NCBI GenBank assembly: GCA_037903355.1 | Contig: JBAJFE010000014.1 | Coordinates: 6,200,001 to 6,264,000, forward strand | DNA: 64,000 nucleotides | Direction: 5' to 3' | Source of the DNA: Trichuris trichiura | Lineage: Eukaryota; Nematoda; Enoplea; Trichinellida; Trichuridae | Part shown: positions 46,641-57,705 of the stretch, in pieces | Position numbering within the stretch: position 1 is the first letter of the stretch | How the letters are laid out: each line of letters opens with the position of its first letter | Notes under the pieces: generated by a model | What the model was told of the DNA's origin: nothing | Database searches by the model: none | Seen by the model: only the letters and a program-made list of their open reading frames with translations | Program-made: the position numbers and the translations under genes

Positions 46641-49600
46641 ATGAAAATCACAACTACAAGAAACCCAGCGCAGGATCCTGAGCGGACAACCGGGGGCGAC
46701 GGGGCTAATTTCGTGACTGCAATTTATCCAGGGCCTTTCCGGTGCCCTTTGTGTGTGACAATTCTGGCGGTGGCCCACACGTTTGTTGAGCACTTACGAA
46801 CCCACAATAAAGAAGCTTGCTTTCAATGTGGGAAATGTAGGAGCTCGTAGCCCACCGTACATTCGGTGGCAGAGCACTACAGCAAGTGTGGGCGGCGTGT
46901 AGTGAGATCAGGGAGACACGCCCCCGTTGCTGCCGACTACCGGCCCCACACACTCTTGTGTCCGGAGTTTGGCGATCACTTTTTTACGGCGATGGGGCTC
47001 CAACTTCATCGAAGGAGCGCCCATGTCGAGGAGCTTAACGCAGACCGCCCCCGCGAGAAAAAGCTCAGATGGAGCCAGTTTGAGGTGAAAGCATTTGCTG
47101 CACTTGAGGCTGATTTGCGTAGCAGTGTTACAAATGTGAACCAAGTTTTATCAAAGCGGCTGTTTGAACAACACGGTTTGACCCGCAACGTTGAAATGAT
47201 AAAGGGTCAGCGGAGGAAGAGTCAGTACAATGAGCTGGTTTTATCGTTGAACTTGGCTAGTGCTGCCGCAGATAAAGCTTTAATGGATATGTCTCACGGG
47301 TCAGTTTTACCCGCTCGGTCAGCCGTTCTTAAGTTCGCGTACGTTTTACCCGAGAACCAACATGTTTTACACGAGAATACACATGTTTTACCGGACGAAT
47401 TGGCTGCTACCACGTCTGCCGAAGTTTTACGAGTCGAGCAAGAGGTTTTACCTGTTCAGTCTGCTACAGTTTTATCGACAGTGCTTACGGACAATGTTGC
47501 TGATGCAGATGGCCAACAGGCCTCTCGCGCCACTTCGGATATACAGCCACATGATGATTTAATTGCTGTTTTAACAGGGGCATCCTGCTGTGACGCAGAC
47601 ACTGGATCGCTCCTCCAGGGCTTCATAGTTTTAGCTGGACTAGCCCTACATGGGCGACGCATTTTGAATGAGACTGCTGTGGCCGTTTTAAAATACATTT
47701 TACCGCCGCCCAGGAGCGGACACAGCCCGGCACGCAATTCAGCAGATCCATCAACGCCAGCCACAGCTAGGCGGCAGAAACAATTGAGATACCGGCAGCT
47801 CAAGCGCTTGTACAATACAAATAGGACGCGACTTGTGGAAGTGGTCCTCGACGGAATCCCGCCGGTGGAGCACCTCGCAGACTGTGCTGCATTTTATGCT
47901 GAGACCTTCGGCGAGTGCTCAACTGCCGACGTTCCATGTCGGCCAAAGCTCTTACAACAGGCCGAGCGGGCGCCTACGAATGAATTGGTTTTACCTATTT
48001 TACCGGTTGAATTGAAAGCTGCCTTAGCAAAGATCTCTCGAAAATCTGCCGCCGGTTTCGACAGGGTCACAGTGGACCATGTGCATTATTGTTCAATATA
48101 TGGTTGTTTTACCATGATGTTCCAGCTGTTTTTAATGAATGCCGTACTGTTTTAATTCCGAAGAAGAGCGCCGTCAGAGGACCCGTTGATTACCAGCCAA
48201 TCACGATTGCATCAGTTTTACCGGCTTTTTACCAAAATTTTGGCCAGCCGATTATCATGCATTGTTGCATTGAACCGCAGACAGAAAGGTTTTACTAAAA
48301 AGACTGACGGATGTGGGGAGAACATTTTTATCCAAAACGCTGCTCTCGCCCTCTCTCGTGGTGAATACAGAGAGTTAAGTCTGGCTACCATGGACATTGC
48401 CAAGGCGTTCGGCACGATGTCCCACGATTCGGTCCGCCGTGCACTGTTGCGTCAAAGCGTGGGAACCAGCGATGTGCAGCTCATAACAAACCTTCTGGCC
48501 AACTCATTTACACTGATCGAGCACTCATCCAAGGAGCCCGGTTTGATCCGCATCAGCAGAGGAGTGAAACAGGGCGACCCGATGTCGCCCTTATAATTCT
48601 CACTGGTGATCAGTGAGCTCCTCGACGAGTTGGACCAGAATGGTGGAGGCTTCATTGTCACCAGTGATGTGCAGGTGAACTGCCTTGCGTTCGCCGATGA
48701 CCTACTCCTCCTGAGCGACAGCAAGGCAGGTCTGCGGAGCAACCAGTTACTTTGTTATCATTTTTTTTACCGCTCGCAGCCGGTCCTCAAATGTACAGAA
48801 ATGCTGTTCGCTCAGGTTGTACAAAATTCCAAGGTGCCGATCAGTAGCTCTTACGATGGAACCACAGTTTTATCTTGATCTGGCACAGCCGCACACTATT
48901 TTACCGATTTTTACCGCGGCTGAATTTTTTAAATATTTAGGAGTAGAGTTCAACCCGTTTGGTCGGCGGTGCGATCAGATATCTAGGGCGCGGGCGCTCC
49001 TGGATCGCGCTTGCAAGGCAGATTTGAAACCACAACAAAAGTTAGAGCTTATGCGAACGCACTTGCTGCCCAGGTTGCTCTATACATTAACGGTAGGCAA
49101 TTCACAGAGCCAGACGGCCGCCACCATTGATAAAATGGTTCGGCAAGCAGTGAAGAGGATTCCCCACTTGCCCGTCAGTACTTTGTCGAATGATTTTATC
49201 CACTTATCAAGAAAAAAAGGCGGACTCGGTTTTTATCAATCTGCAGGAGCCGGCTGACCGTAGCACGATTCGATTACTGCTTAACACGAGCGGAAGTGCC
49301 GACCGGGCTGCACAGTGTGCTCCGAACTCTGGTTCAACCAGCGCCGGCGAAGCTGATTGATGCGGCGACAGGGCATGGCGACATTTGATCAGGCTGGTTT
49401 ACACGCGGCGAAAACGGTCCAGGCCGAAGGCCGAGAAGCCAAATTCATGGTCACGTACCAAGGAACAGGCTACAAGGAGTTCTGTGATTGGCGCAGCAAT
49501 GGATGGATCGTTGGTGATGGGATGACGGGGCACAATTTCATCGCTGCACTGAAGGTGAGAACTTCTGTGGTCCCCACGCGCTTGCAGGACCTTGGCGGCC

Positions 49601-50001
49601 GAGCTGAACCAGGAGACCGGAGAGTTCTCTGCCGGAAGAGCGGCGTAGTAAGTGGTGCCTCTGAATCCCTAAACCACATCTCCCAGAACTGCGCCTTCAC
49701 AGGCTGGCTCATAGTCCGGTGGCACAATGGCATTCTGAATAAGCTGATGCAGTCAGCTGAAGCCTCCGGATTCCATCTTGTACATGAGCTCGTGATTCGG
49801 TTGGAGGGCGAAACCTTCAAATCGGATCTGCTCCTCACGAAAGGAGACTCCTGCTGGGTCGTTGACGTAGCTGTTCCATGGGAGACTACGGACTCCCTCA
49901 ACAGACGCCACGCTGAGAAATGCAGCAAATATGAGCCCCTCAAAGAGGCGGCTTGTGAGCACACTGGAGCTAAGAAATTCGGCACCGGCGCCTGGTTATA
50001 G
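46641..50001 (+). pseudogene. R2/NeSL-type non-LTR retrotransposon ORF, degenerate
   Basis: Order of domains: a C2H2 finger (CPLCVTILAVAHTFVEHLRTH), an in-frame stop at about 46848, a second finger with its second Cys lost (CPEFGDHFFTAMGLQLHRRS), and a Myb-like helix (RWSQFEVKAFAALEADL, IKGQRR). RT blocks follow in several frames (TVLIPKK, MDIAKAF, GVKQGDPMSP, AFADDLLL). Last come the zinc-knuckle region (HISQNCAF) and a restriction-like endonuclease (SDLLLTKGDSCWVVDVAVP). This is the layout of R2-clade elements, which cut and reverse-transcribe at a target site. Stops and frameshifts at about 46848, 48155, 48598, 48876 and 49257 kill it. No rDNA-like target is visible beside it. Confidence 0.85.
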
Positions 50002-50610
50002 GAGCTCGGGGAGGATGTTGCAGCCGAAATGATGAAACGTCCAAACAGCTGGGCTGGAACGTTACAGAAAGATTCAAAGTGCTACTCTGCAATATGGCGC
50101 TCGAACGAACCGTGCAGCTCGTGAATCGGTTTATGAGAAGCAGTACTCAACTAGCATTCCGAGCGGATAGGCAGGAGCGGAGCGTTCCTAACCGGACTTG
50201 ACAAACACCCCTTACAAGCCACGGAGTAGGCCACTCCATCAACGTGGCTAAAAACCAACAGGGGCACCAGCAAATGAATGCAGCACGAGAAAGGCTTTCA
50301 TGTCCGGCCTGAACTAGCACACTCTGAGCAACACTACGATGCAAAGCTTCAGGCTGGAAGCATACTTATTTTTGATTTTTTTGATTTTCGTTATCTCGTC
50401 ATCTTTCTGTTCATTCAGTTCAAAGCTTTTGTTCGTTCAGTTCTTTCGATTACTGCCTTGGTTTATTTCGTTGCAGCACTTACATAGCGTTGAATTATGT
50501 TCGGTTTCGCAAGCCGTACGTTTCGTAGAAATTGCTAATAAAATTGAATAGCCAAATGCCGTATTTAATTAGCGACTAGGATGAATGGATCACTCACGGG
50601 TCCACAATTT
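50002..50610. other. 3' flank of R2-like element
   Basis: Probable 3' untranslated part of the element, then AT-rich sequence (50370-50560). No clear poly(A) or target duplication could be defined. Confidence 0.4.
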
Positions 50611-50722
50611 AGCAGAACCGTAAGAGCGTTACACAACCAGTTTACTTCAAAGGCAAGTCAAAATACAACGAATGATAGCACCCGGTACTCAATAGATAGG
50701 TGTGTATTGTACGGTATCCTTT
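50611..50722. repeat. Copy 2 of the direct repeat flanking the R2-like element
   Basis: Begins TTTAGCAGAACCGTAAGAGC and follows 44507-44616 with scattered substitutions and no large indel. A second fragment of the gypsy element left behind after insertion, duplication or recombination would explain it. Confidence 0.7.
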
Positions 50723-50860
50723 TTTGATACTTACCTACATCACAGTGTATAAGAACCCCCCCCCACCTAAGTAAAGGGTGGTAGTGATTGGCCTAGTTAC
50801 GGCGAAGCTGATTGCTTAAGTCTAGTCACGCGCACAAGTTATATCCGTAACTCACAACCG

Positions 50861-50895
50861 CTGAAGACGGGTCTCGGTCGACCCGAAAGCTCCGG
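50861..50895 (+). ncRNA. Hammerhead-like motif in solo PLE end
   Basis: Core CTGAAGA and GAAA with a five-pair stem II (GGGTC/GACCC) that can be extended by the loop bases. Same single extra base between core and stem as in the other copies. Confidence 0.5.
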
Positions 50896-50990
50896 AGTTA
50901 TTTAACACATTAAACGGGAATTATTCCATAATAAAGCTTTTGCATTATGAAAACACGGTCCCGTACGAAGAAACCGCATTTTCAATGTCA
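50861..50990 (+). mobile_element. Solo PLE end with hammerhead-like motif
   Basis: CTGAAGA, C, stem GGGTC, loop TCGGTC, stem GACCC, GAAA, GCTCCGG at 50861-50895, followed by AAACGGGAATTATT and GTCCCGTACGAAGAAACC, the same order as the right end of the PLE at 40873. No coding sequence is attached. Confidence 0.7.
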
Positions 50991-51939
50991 GGTAATCTTA
51001 AAACAAAAACGGTCAAGGTATCACCTGCGCCATCTGTAACTTGCATACATCTGTCGTTGCTCAGGTGTGCCTCTGCCAGCTGCTGGACGAAGTCCCTGCT
51101 GAAGAAAATAGTACGAGGTCGTTAGTTCCACTTGGCTTTAACTTAAGACTACCCATAAAGCGATGTGGCTGTGGCCCCCTCCTGCTACAGAGCCGTGCCC
51201 AGTTCTCGGAAGGTTACCCTGCTTGAGCTCGCAGTCCCTGTGCGTCATTGTTTCCTTGGGCAATTGTTCTGTCATAAGTCACTGTCCCTCCTCAACCTGT
51301 TCACCTTTATAAGGAGCAACGATAGTCTATATAAACGGCTGAGGCAAGAATGGTTTGGGTAGCTGAAATGGTCCTTTTCCTGTCATACCACTACCGCTAT
51401 TCTGTACCCTCTATACCATAGGTTCTCAAAATTTTTGGCTCCATCGCCCCTGTGAACGTTTCTGAGCGCTTGAGCCCCCCAATTCTGGTTGGTCAACTTT
51501 GGGTCCGCTGATTGGCTGGAAGGTAGAACATGGCGCAGCCGGTACGTCATTTGGTTCTCAACTTTTCCCTCCTTCGCCCCTGGCGGGAAAGTTTTTGCAA
51601 TACCACTACTCGTGAGAAAATTTTGCAGAAAAGACTTCTACTTCTCGTCGTGTGAAAAGCGTACTATACCACTCCTGTTTTTCCACTAACCATTTTATCA
51701 TGGATAAATTTCTGCTTGGCTTTCAGATTTCCTCTCACATTTCTCAGAACATGCTGTCACATGAGCAAGAAACATTCATGAGCCTTTCCAGAAAAGAAAG
51801 ATGTGTGTCTATTTGTTTTTCTACCAACACCAAACGGAAATGTAGTGACAACAAACCAGATTGAAGTGAAAACGCTTAAACGAAAAGATACAAAAGAAAC
51901 TATAACGCAAGTTTGCGGCTGCACATGAACGGAAACTAC

Positions 51940-53480
51940 TCAATGTGATGGGTATGCTTGGTGCAGTACGAGCAAGTTGTGTATGTTTGGCTGCATCTTT
52001 GTCACCATTAGTCTAAGGTCACCTCGATTCACTATATCCAGCTGCCTTCTCTTGCTGCGTAGCTGCTGTGTAACCGCGCTGATCCCGCATTCTGCTAGAT
52101 ACGATGATGGAAAATGATGAAGAATTAAGAAGTTTTCTACAGCAGCCCGTAACAGCGGATACAGTTCTCTTACTTCGACCTGTAGTTAAAACTGCTGATA
52201 TCCGCTTTTCCGTTTCAGTTTCAGCTCCTCACTGCTTTGCAGTTCTATCCGTTCTTCTTGCAATTCCAACTCAACTTCGCCTGCGCTGGACATAGGGTCT
52301 ATTACCTGCTGTGGAATTTTAAAGTTAAGGATATCACTGAACCGTTCCGTGAAGTCAACGTGCAGCATTTCCAAGTGTTGACGGTACACCTCAACTTCAT
52401 GTTCAGCGAAGTCCTCTTCCTCCTTCAGTGCAGCTAGAAGGGGAAACTGATAGACCTCACCGCCCCGCAAGGTTCGTTTGAAAATTGGGAATTTCGCGCT
52501 GAAAGCAGATACAACGCCTTTCGTTTTAATCAAGTTTAATTCACTGCCTTCGAAATGTAAGTTCATTTCATCGAATTTGTAATATAAGTCTGCCAGAAAC
52601 GCGATGTCTCTTGCTCTTCTTTAGATTTACTCGCAGAGAACAGTTCACACGGCCACAAAAATTCTAGAACAATGTCAAAGAGGTTGTAGAAACGAGTTAA
52701 ACGAGGACCCTTTGACAACCAGCGAACTTCAGTGGGAAGTAACAGGCAATTGAAGTCTTCATCTCTAAAGTCGCCTTAAGCTCGTTCTCCGCAAATACGC
52801 CGAGCTAGCTGGATATCCTTGGCCATAATGGTAACTCGACGAGCATGGATAGCGCATAAGTTGGTGTCCTCAAAGAGGTCAACCATGTACGCTTCGGTCG
52901 CTTCTTGCAAGACTAACACAGCAGACATTTGAAAGCGGTGGTTAGCTTAAAAATCTTGGGTTATCTCTCGAACGAGTCGCTGGAAAGGTAATCTTCGCAT
53001 CAGCAACTCTGCACGTTTTTGATAACGACGGGTCTCTCCTAAGGCAACTGTTCCTGATCGGTAACGATGAGCTTTCTTAACTGCGCCGACAGAGGATGCT
53101 GACTTGCGAGCTGCCTTCGTTGCAAGTTGCTTCCGTGGAGCTTTACCGCCAGTACTTTTTCGTGAGGTTTTTATCCGCTTCTGGTGCCGATGATAACATA
53201 GTGGCAATGTTTTCCTTGTAAAGAATTTCTGATAAAGTGACTGAAAGTAGCTGATGTCCTTGCAACACGTGTCTGGATGCACTCTATTAATGTCGTCTTG
53301 TAGCCTCGATGGCTTCATAGATTCGTTTGAAAGCACAAACCAAACACAGGGGCAGCCATTTAAATACTTCAGATATTCTGAGCTGTACTGCATGTGTTTC
53401 TTTCTTGCTTCCATCATTGAAAAAAGTCTACGAAATGATGGCTCTTGTCGTTGTTGTATTAGAGGGCTGAGAAGTTGCGG
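51940..53480 (-). pseudogene. hAT transposase with embedded histone H3, left arm
   Basis: Minus strand, N to C: BED-type zinc finger region like the ZBED5/SCAND3 group ([42 protein letters not shown]), then histone H3 (52776-53171), then LLLPTEVRWLSKGPRLTRFY. After a stop near 52566 another frame reads MNLHFEGSELNLIKTKGVVS, and the hAT dimerisation domain follows (YLAECGISAVTQQL, IVNRGDLRLMVTK). The stretch that normally links the BED finger to the RWLS block, with part of the catalytic domain, is absent, and H3 occupies its place. Several stops; not a functional transposase. Confidence 0.8.
52776..53171 (-). pseudogene. Histone H3 sequence captured in hAT element, left arm
   Basis: 396 bp covering H3 from about residue 5 to the C-terminus: [48 protein letters not shown], a stop, then [16 protein letters not shown] and [20 protein letters not shown] and a stop. 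The lysine 9-14 tail segment is intact. There are substitutions elsewhere (GE for [12 protein letters not shown]) and a shift or stop after QDF. Intronless, as replication-dependent H3 genes are. It is flanked on both sides by transposase sequence, so it is cargo rather than a host gene. Confidence 0.9.
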
Positions 53481-56189
53481 CAACGATACCGTTTGATGCA
53501 GTAAACGGCAAGAAGAAGAAAAAATACATATACACAAGTATGTTTTGTACAAAGGTAAGATAGCGTAAGACGATGGCGGAACACGGAACAGAAACGAAAA
53601 TCCGCCAATGACGAAAGCGGAGCACGGAGGAAACCAAGTCACAGAAAGACTCTGCGACCAGAAAGTGTCAGGTTAAATACAGGGACGAATGACAAAGGTG
53701 ACCATCAAGGTGGGAAAAGAATTTAGCTGATAGGTTGCCACACCGGCTCTTTCTTAACTCATGAGCGACGGAATTGGGGCAGACACTTTCATAGGAGGTC
53801 CAGTGGGGATTAAGAGCGCAATGGAACAATGGACGTGAAAGAATGAAACAGCTGTGCATGGATTGCTGGCACGGGGCGCACAATGTACATGCACCTTATG
53901 TGTAGGCTTAGGCTAGGGCAGAATAGGATGACCAGTAAAGAATACCCACTTGACCTCCTTTTAAGTTCCCGCCTCTACTTCTGTTTGGGTTGAGCTAAAA
54001 AAAACGCCATTGTTCCATTGCGCCTTCAATCCCCGCTTGATCTCCTTTGAAGTTGCCGCCTCTACTTCTGTTCGGGTTGAGCTAAGAAAAACGCCATTGT
54101 TCCATTGCGCTTTCAATTCCTGCTTGACCTCCTCTGAACTTGCCGCCTAAACTTCTGGCAGAAAAGAGTTAGAAAGACCCTTCTTACGAAGATCTTTCTG
54201 ATAGCCGCCTTCCTGCGCTAGGGATAATTCTGCCAGAGTTCCTCTTATGTGATTCCCAACACTTCCGCACGGGGTTGCCATCGCCCCCCAGAGGCGATAT
54301 CGCCCACTTTGAGAACCCACGGTTTAGTCTGTCATTAACCAATGCCTGCGCCAGTCGTCTTTTTACCCCTCTCGTTGCGCCTCCACCGGGTGCAAGCAAA
54401 TATTGGCTGACTTTATCTTCAGCATTAGATAAACAAGCATATTCGCAGCTGCGGGATAATGTATCAATGACATATGAAATGAACACGTCCGAGGGGCACA
54501 GTTTGGCTGATTTTTGGCACAGCAGGTCCAATTTCATGTTTTTTATACACGATATGCCACTTTCAAAATGTAACTTATTGCTTGAAACGCACTGTTTTTG
54601 TGCCATGCGTTATGCCATAGGGTACGCGTTCGTGGTCTGCGGCCATATATTTCAGCAAAAGTGGTACTTTCAGTAAAAAAGCAGTGAGAAAAGCAGGTAA
54701 TGCACGAAAACGAATTTGACTCCGAAACGAACCTTTGGAAACAGCTAATGAGACATAGTGGAGCCTTAGATGTACCAAAAAAAACCGGCTATTGGCGACA
54801 GTCACCTGATAAAATATATCGTTGCACGGGGATGGACATGTACCTGGTGGACCGTGCCTCAAGGAAATGAAGCTTTGAGGAAGCGTAGCAGCAGGAGAGC
54901 TAAGCGCCTCTGAGAAGAAACATTAGAAATACGAATGACGAAACGTAATTTACGCTAGCTTGTACCAAACCAGCGTTGCCCACTGACGTTCATTAGTCAT
55001 ACCGATTCGATTGTGCATCGAACGGTAGGCGCCGAACTGGTCTGCTTCGGTGGTTTCGCCACTTCAAACAGATGCACCCCTTTAATTTCATATTATGACC
55101 AAACTGCTGGTGGCACTTTCGTTCATGCTGACAATGGAAAAAGTTACATTTTGAAAGCGGCATATCTTGTACAAAAAACATAACATTAAACTTGCTGTGC
55201 CAAAAATCAGCCAAACTGTGTCCCTCGGATGTGTTCATTTCATGTCATTGATATTTTATCCCGCAGCTGCGAATATGCTTGTTTATCTAATGCTGAAGAT
55301 AAAGTCAGCCAATATTTGCTTGCACCCAGTGGGGCGCAACGAGAGGGGTAAAAAGACGACTGGCGCAGGCATTGGTTAATGACAGACTAAACCATGGGTT
55401 CTCAAAGTGCGCGACATCGCCGCTGGGGAGCGATGGGAACCCCGTGCGGGGGTGTTGGGAATCACATAAGAGGAACTCTGGCAGAATTATCCCTAGCGCA
55501 GGAAGGCGGCTATCAGAAAGACCTTCGTAAGAAGGGACTTTCGTAACTCGTCTCTGCCAGAAGTTTAGGCGGCAAGTTCAGAGGAGGTCAATTGGGGATT
55601 GAAGGCGCAATGGAACAATGGCGTTTTTCTTAGCTCAACCCGAACAGAAGTAGAGGCGGCAACTTCAAAGGAGGTCAAGTTGGAATTCTTAACCGGTCAT
55701 CCTATTCTGCCCTAGCCTAAGCCTACACAAAAGATGCATGTGCATTATGCGCCCCGTGCCAGCTATCCATGCACAGCTGTTTCATTCTTTCACGTCCATT
55801 GTTCCATTGCGCTCTTAATCCCCACTTGACCTCCTATGAAAGTGTCTGCTCCAATTCTGTCGCTCACGAGTTAAGAAAGAGCCGGTGGGGCAACCTATCA
55901 GCTAAATTCCTTTCCCACCCTGATGGTCGCCTTTGTCATTCGTCCCTGTATTTAACCTGACACTTTCTGGTCGCAGAGTCTTTCTATGAGTCTTACCGCT
56001 TGGGTTCTTCCGTGTTCCGCTTTCGTCATCGGGGGATTTTCGTTTCCGTTCTGTGTTCCGCCATCATCTTACGCTATCTTACCTTTGTACAAATCATACT
56101 TGTGTATATATTTTCTTTTCTTGTTCTTGCCGTTTACTGCATCAAACGGTATCGTTGCCGCAACTTCTCAGCCCTCTAATGCAACAACG

Positions 56190-57705
56190 ACAAGAGCCAT
56201 CATTTCGTAGACTTTCTTCAATGATGGAAGCAAGAAAGAAACACATGCAGTACAGCTCAGGATATCTGAAGTATTTAAATGGCTGCCCCTGTGTTTGGTT
56301 TGTGCTTTCAAACGAATCTATGAAGCCATCGAGGCTACAAGACCACATTACTAGAGTGCATCCACACACGTGTTACAAGGACATCAGCTACTTTCAGTCA
56401 CCTTATCAGAAATTCCTTACAAGGAAAACATTGCCACGTATGTTACCATCGGCACCAGAAGGGGATAAAAACCGCATGAAAAAGTACTGGCGGTAAAGCT
56501 CCACGGAAGCAACTTGCAACGAAGGCAGCTCGCAAGTCACCATCCTCTGTCGGCGCAGTTAAGAAGGCTCATCGTTACCGATCAGGAACAGTTGCCTTAG
56601 GAGAGACCCGTCGCTATCAAAAACGTGCAGAGTTGCTGATGCGAAGACTACCTTTCCAGCGACTCGTTCGAGAGATAACCCAAGATTTTTAAGCTAACCA
56701 CCGCTTTCAAATGTCTGCTGTGTTAGTCTTGCAAGAAGCGACCGAAGCGTACATGGTTGGCCTCTTTGAAGACACTAAGTTATGCGCTATCCATGCTCGT
56801 CGAGTTACCATTATGGCCAAGGATATCCAGCTAGCTCGGCGTATTTGCGGAGAACGAGCTTAAGGCGACTTTAGAGATGAAGACTTCAATTGCCTGTTAC
56901 TTCCCACTGAAGTTCGCTGGTTGTCAAAGGGTCCTCGTTTAACTCGTTTCTACAACCTCTTTGACATTGTTCTAGAATTTTTGTGGCCGTGTGAACTGTT
57001 CTCTGCGAGTAAATCTAAAGAAGAGCAAGAGACATCGCGTTTCTGGCAGACTTATATTACAAATTCGATGAAATGAACTTACATTTCGAAGGCAGTGAAT
57101 TAAACTTGATTAAAACGAAAGGCGTTGTATCTGCTTTCAGCGCGAAATTGCCAATTTTCAAACGAACCTTGCGGGGCGGTGAGGTCTATCAGTTTCCCCT
57201 TCTAGCTGCACTGAAGGAGGAAGAGGACATCGCTGAACATGAAGCTGACGTGTACCGTCAACACTTGGAAATGCTGCACGTTGACTTCACGGAACGGTTC
57301 AGTGATATCCTTAACTTTAAAATTCCACAGCGGGTAATAGATCCTATGTCCAGCGGAGGCGAAGTTGAGATGGAATTGCAAGAAGAACGGATAGAAGTGC
57401 AAAGCAGTGAGGAGCTGAAACTGAAACGGAAAAGCGGATATCAGCAGTTTTAACTACAGGTCGAAGTAAGGGAACTGTATCCGCTGTTACGGGCTGCTGT
57501 AGAAAACGTCCTAATTCTTCATCATTTTCTATCATCTTATCTAGCAGAATGCGGATTCAGCGCAATTACACAGCTGCTAAGTAGCAAGAGAAGTCTGCTG
57601 GATATAGTGAATCGAGGTGACCTTAGACTGATGGTGACAAAGATACAGCCAAACATAGACAACTTGCTCGTACTGCATCAAGCACACCGTCACATTGAGT
57701 AGTTT
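56190..57705 (+). pseudogene. hAT transposase with embedded histone H3, right arm
   Basis: Mirror of the left-arm copy. BED region [33 protein letters not shown]3 at 56468-56863; then LLLPTEVRWLSKGPRLTRFY, MNLHFEGSELNLIKTKGVVS and the hAT C-terminal domain, better kept here (YLAECGFSAITQLLSSKRSL, IVNRGDLRLMVTKIQPNI, LLVLHQA). The two arms differ by scattered substitutions and share the same H3 junctions, so the capture predates the inverted duplication. Confidence 0.8.
56468..56863 (+). pseudogene. Histone H3 sequence captured in hAT element, right arm
   Basis: 396 bp, the same length and end points as the left copy. Reads KTA, a stop where the left copy has Arg, then [48 protein letters not shown], a stop, [33 protein letters not shown] and a stop. 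The extra early stop is private to this arm. Confidence 0.9.

Noticed and set aside
52776..53171. A genuine host histone H3 gene
   Set aside because: It is flanked on both sides by transposase sequence, occurs in both inverted arms, has stops, and lacks the first residues and an ATG of its own.
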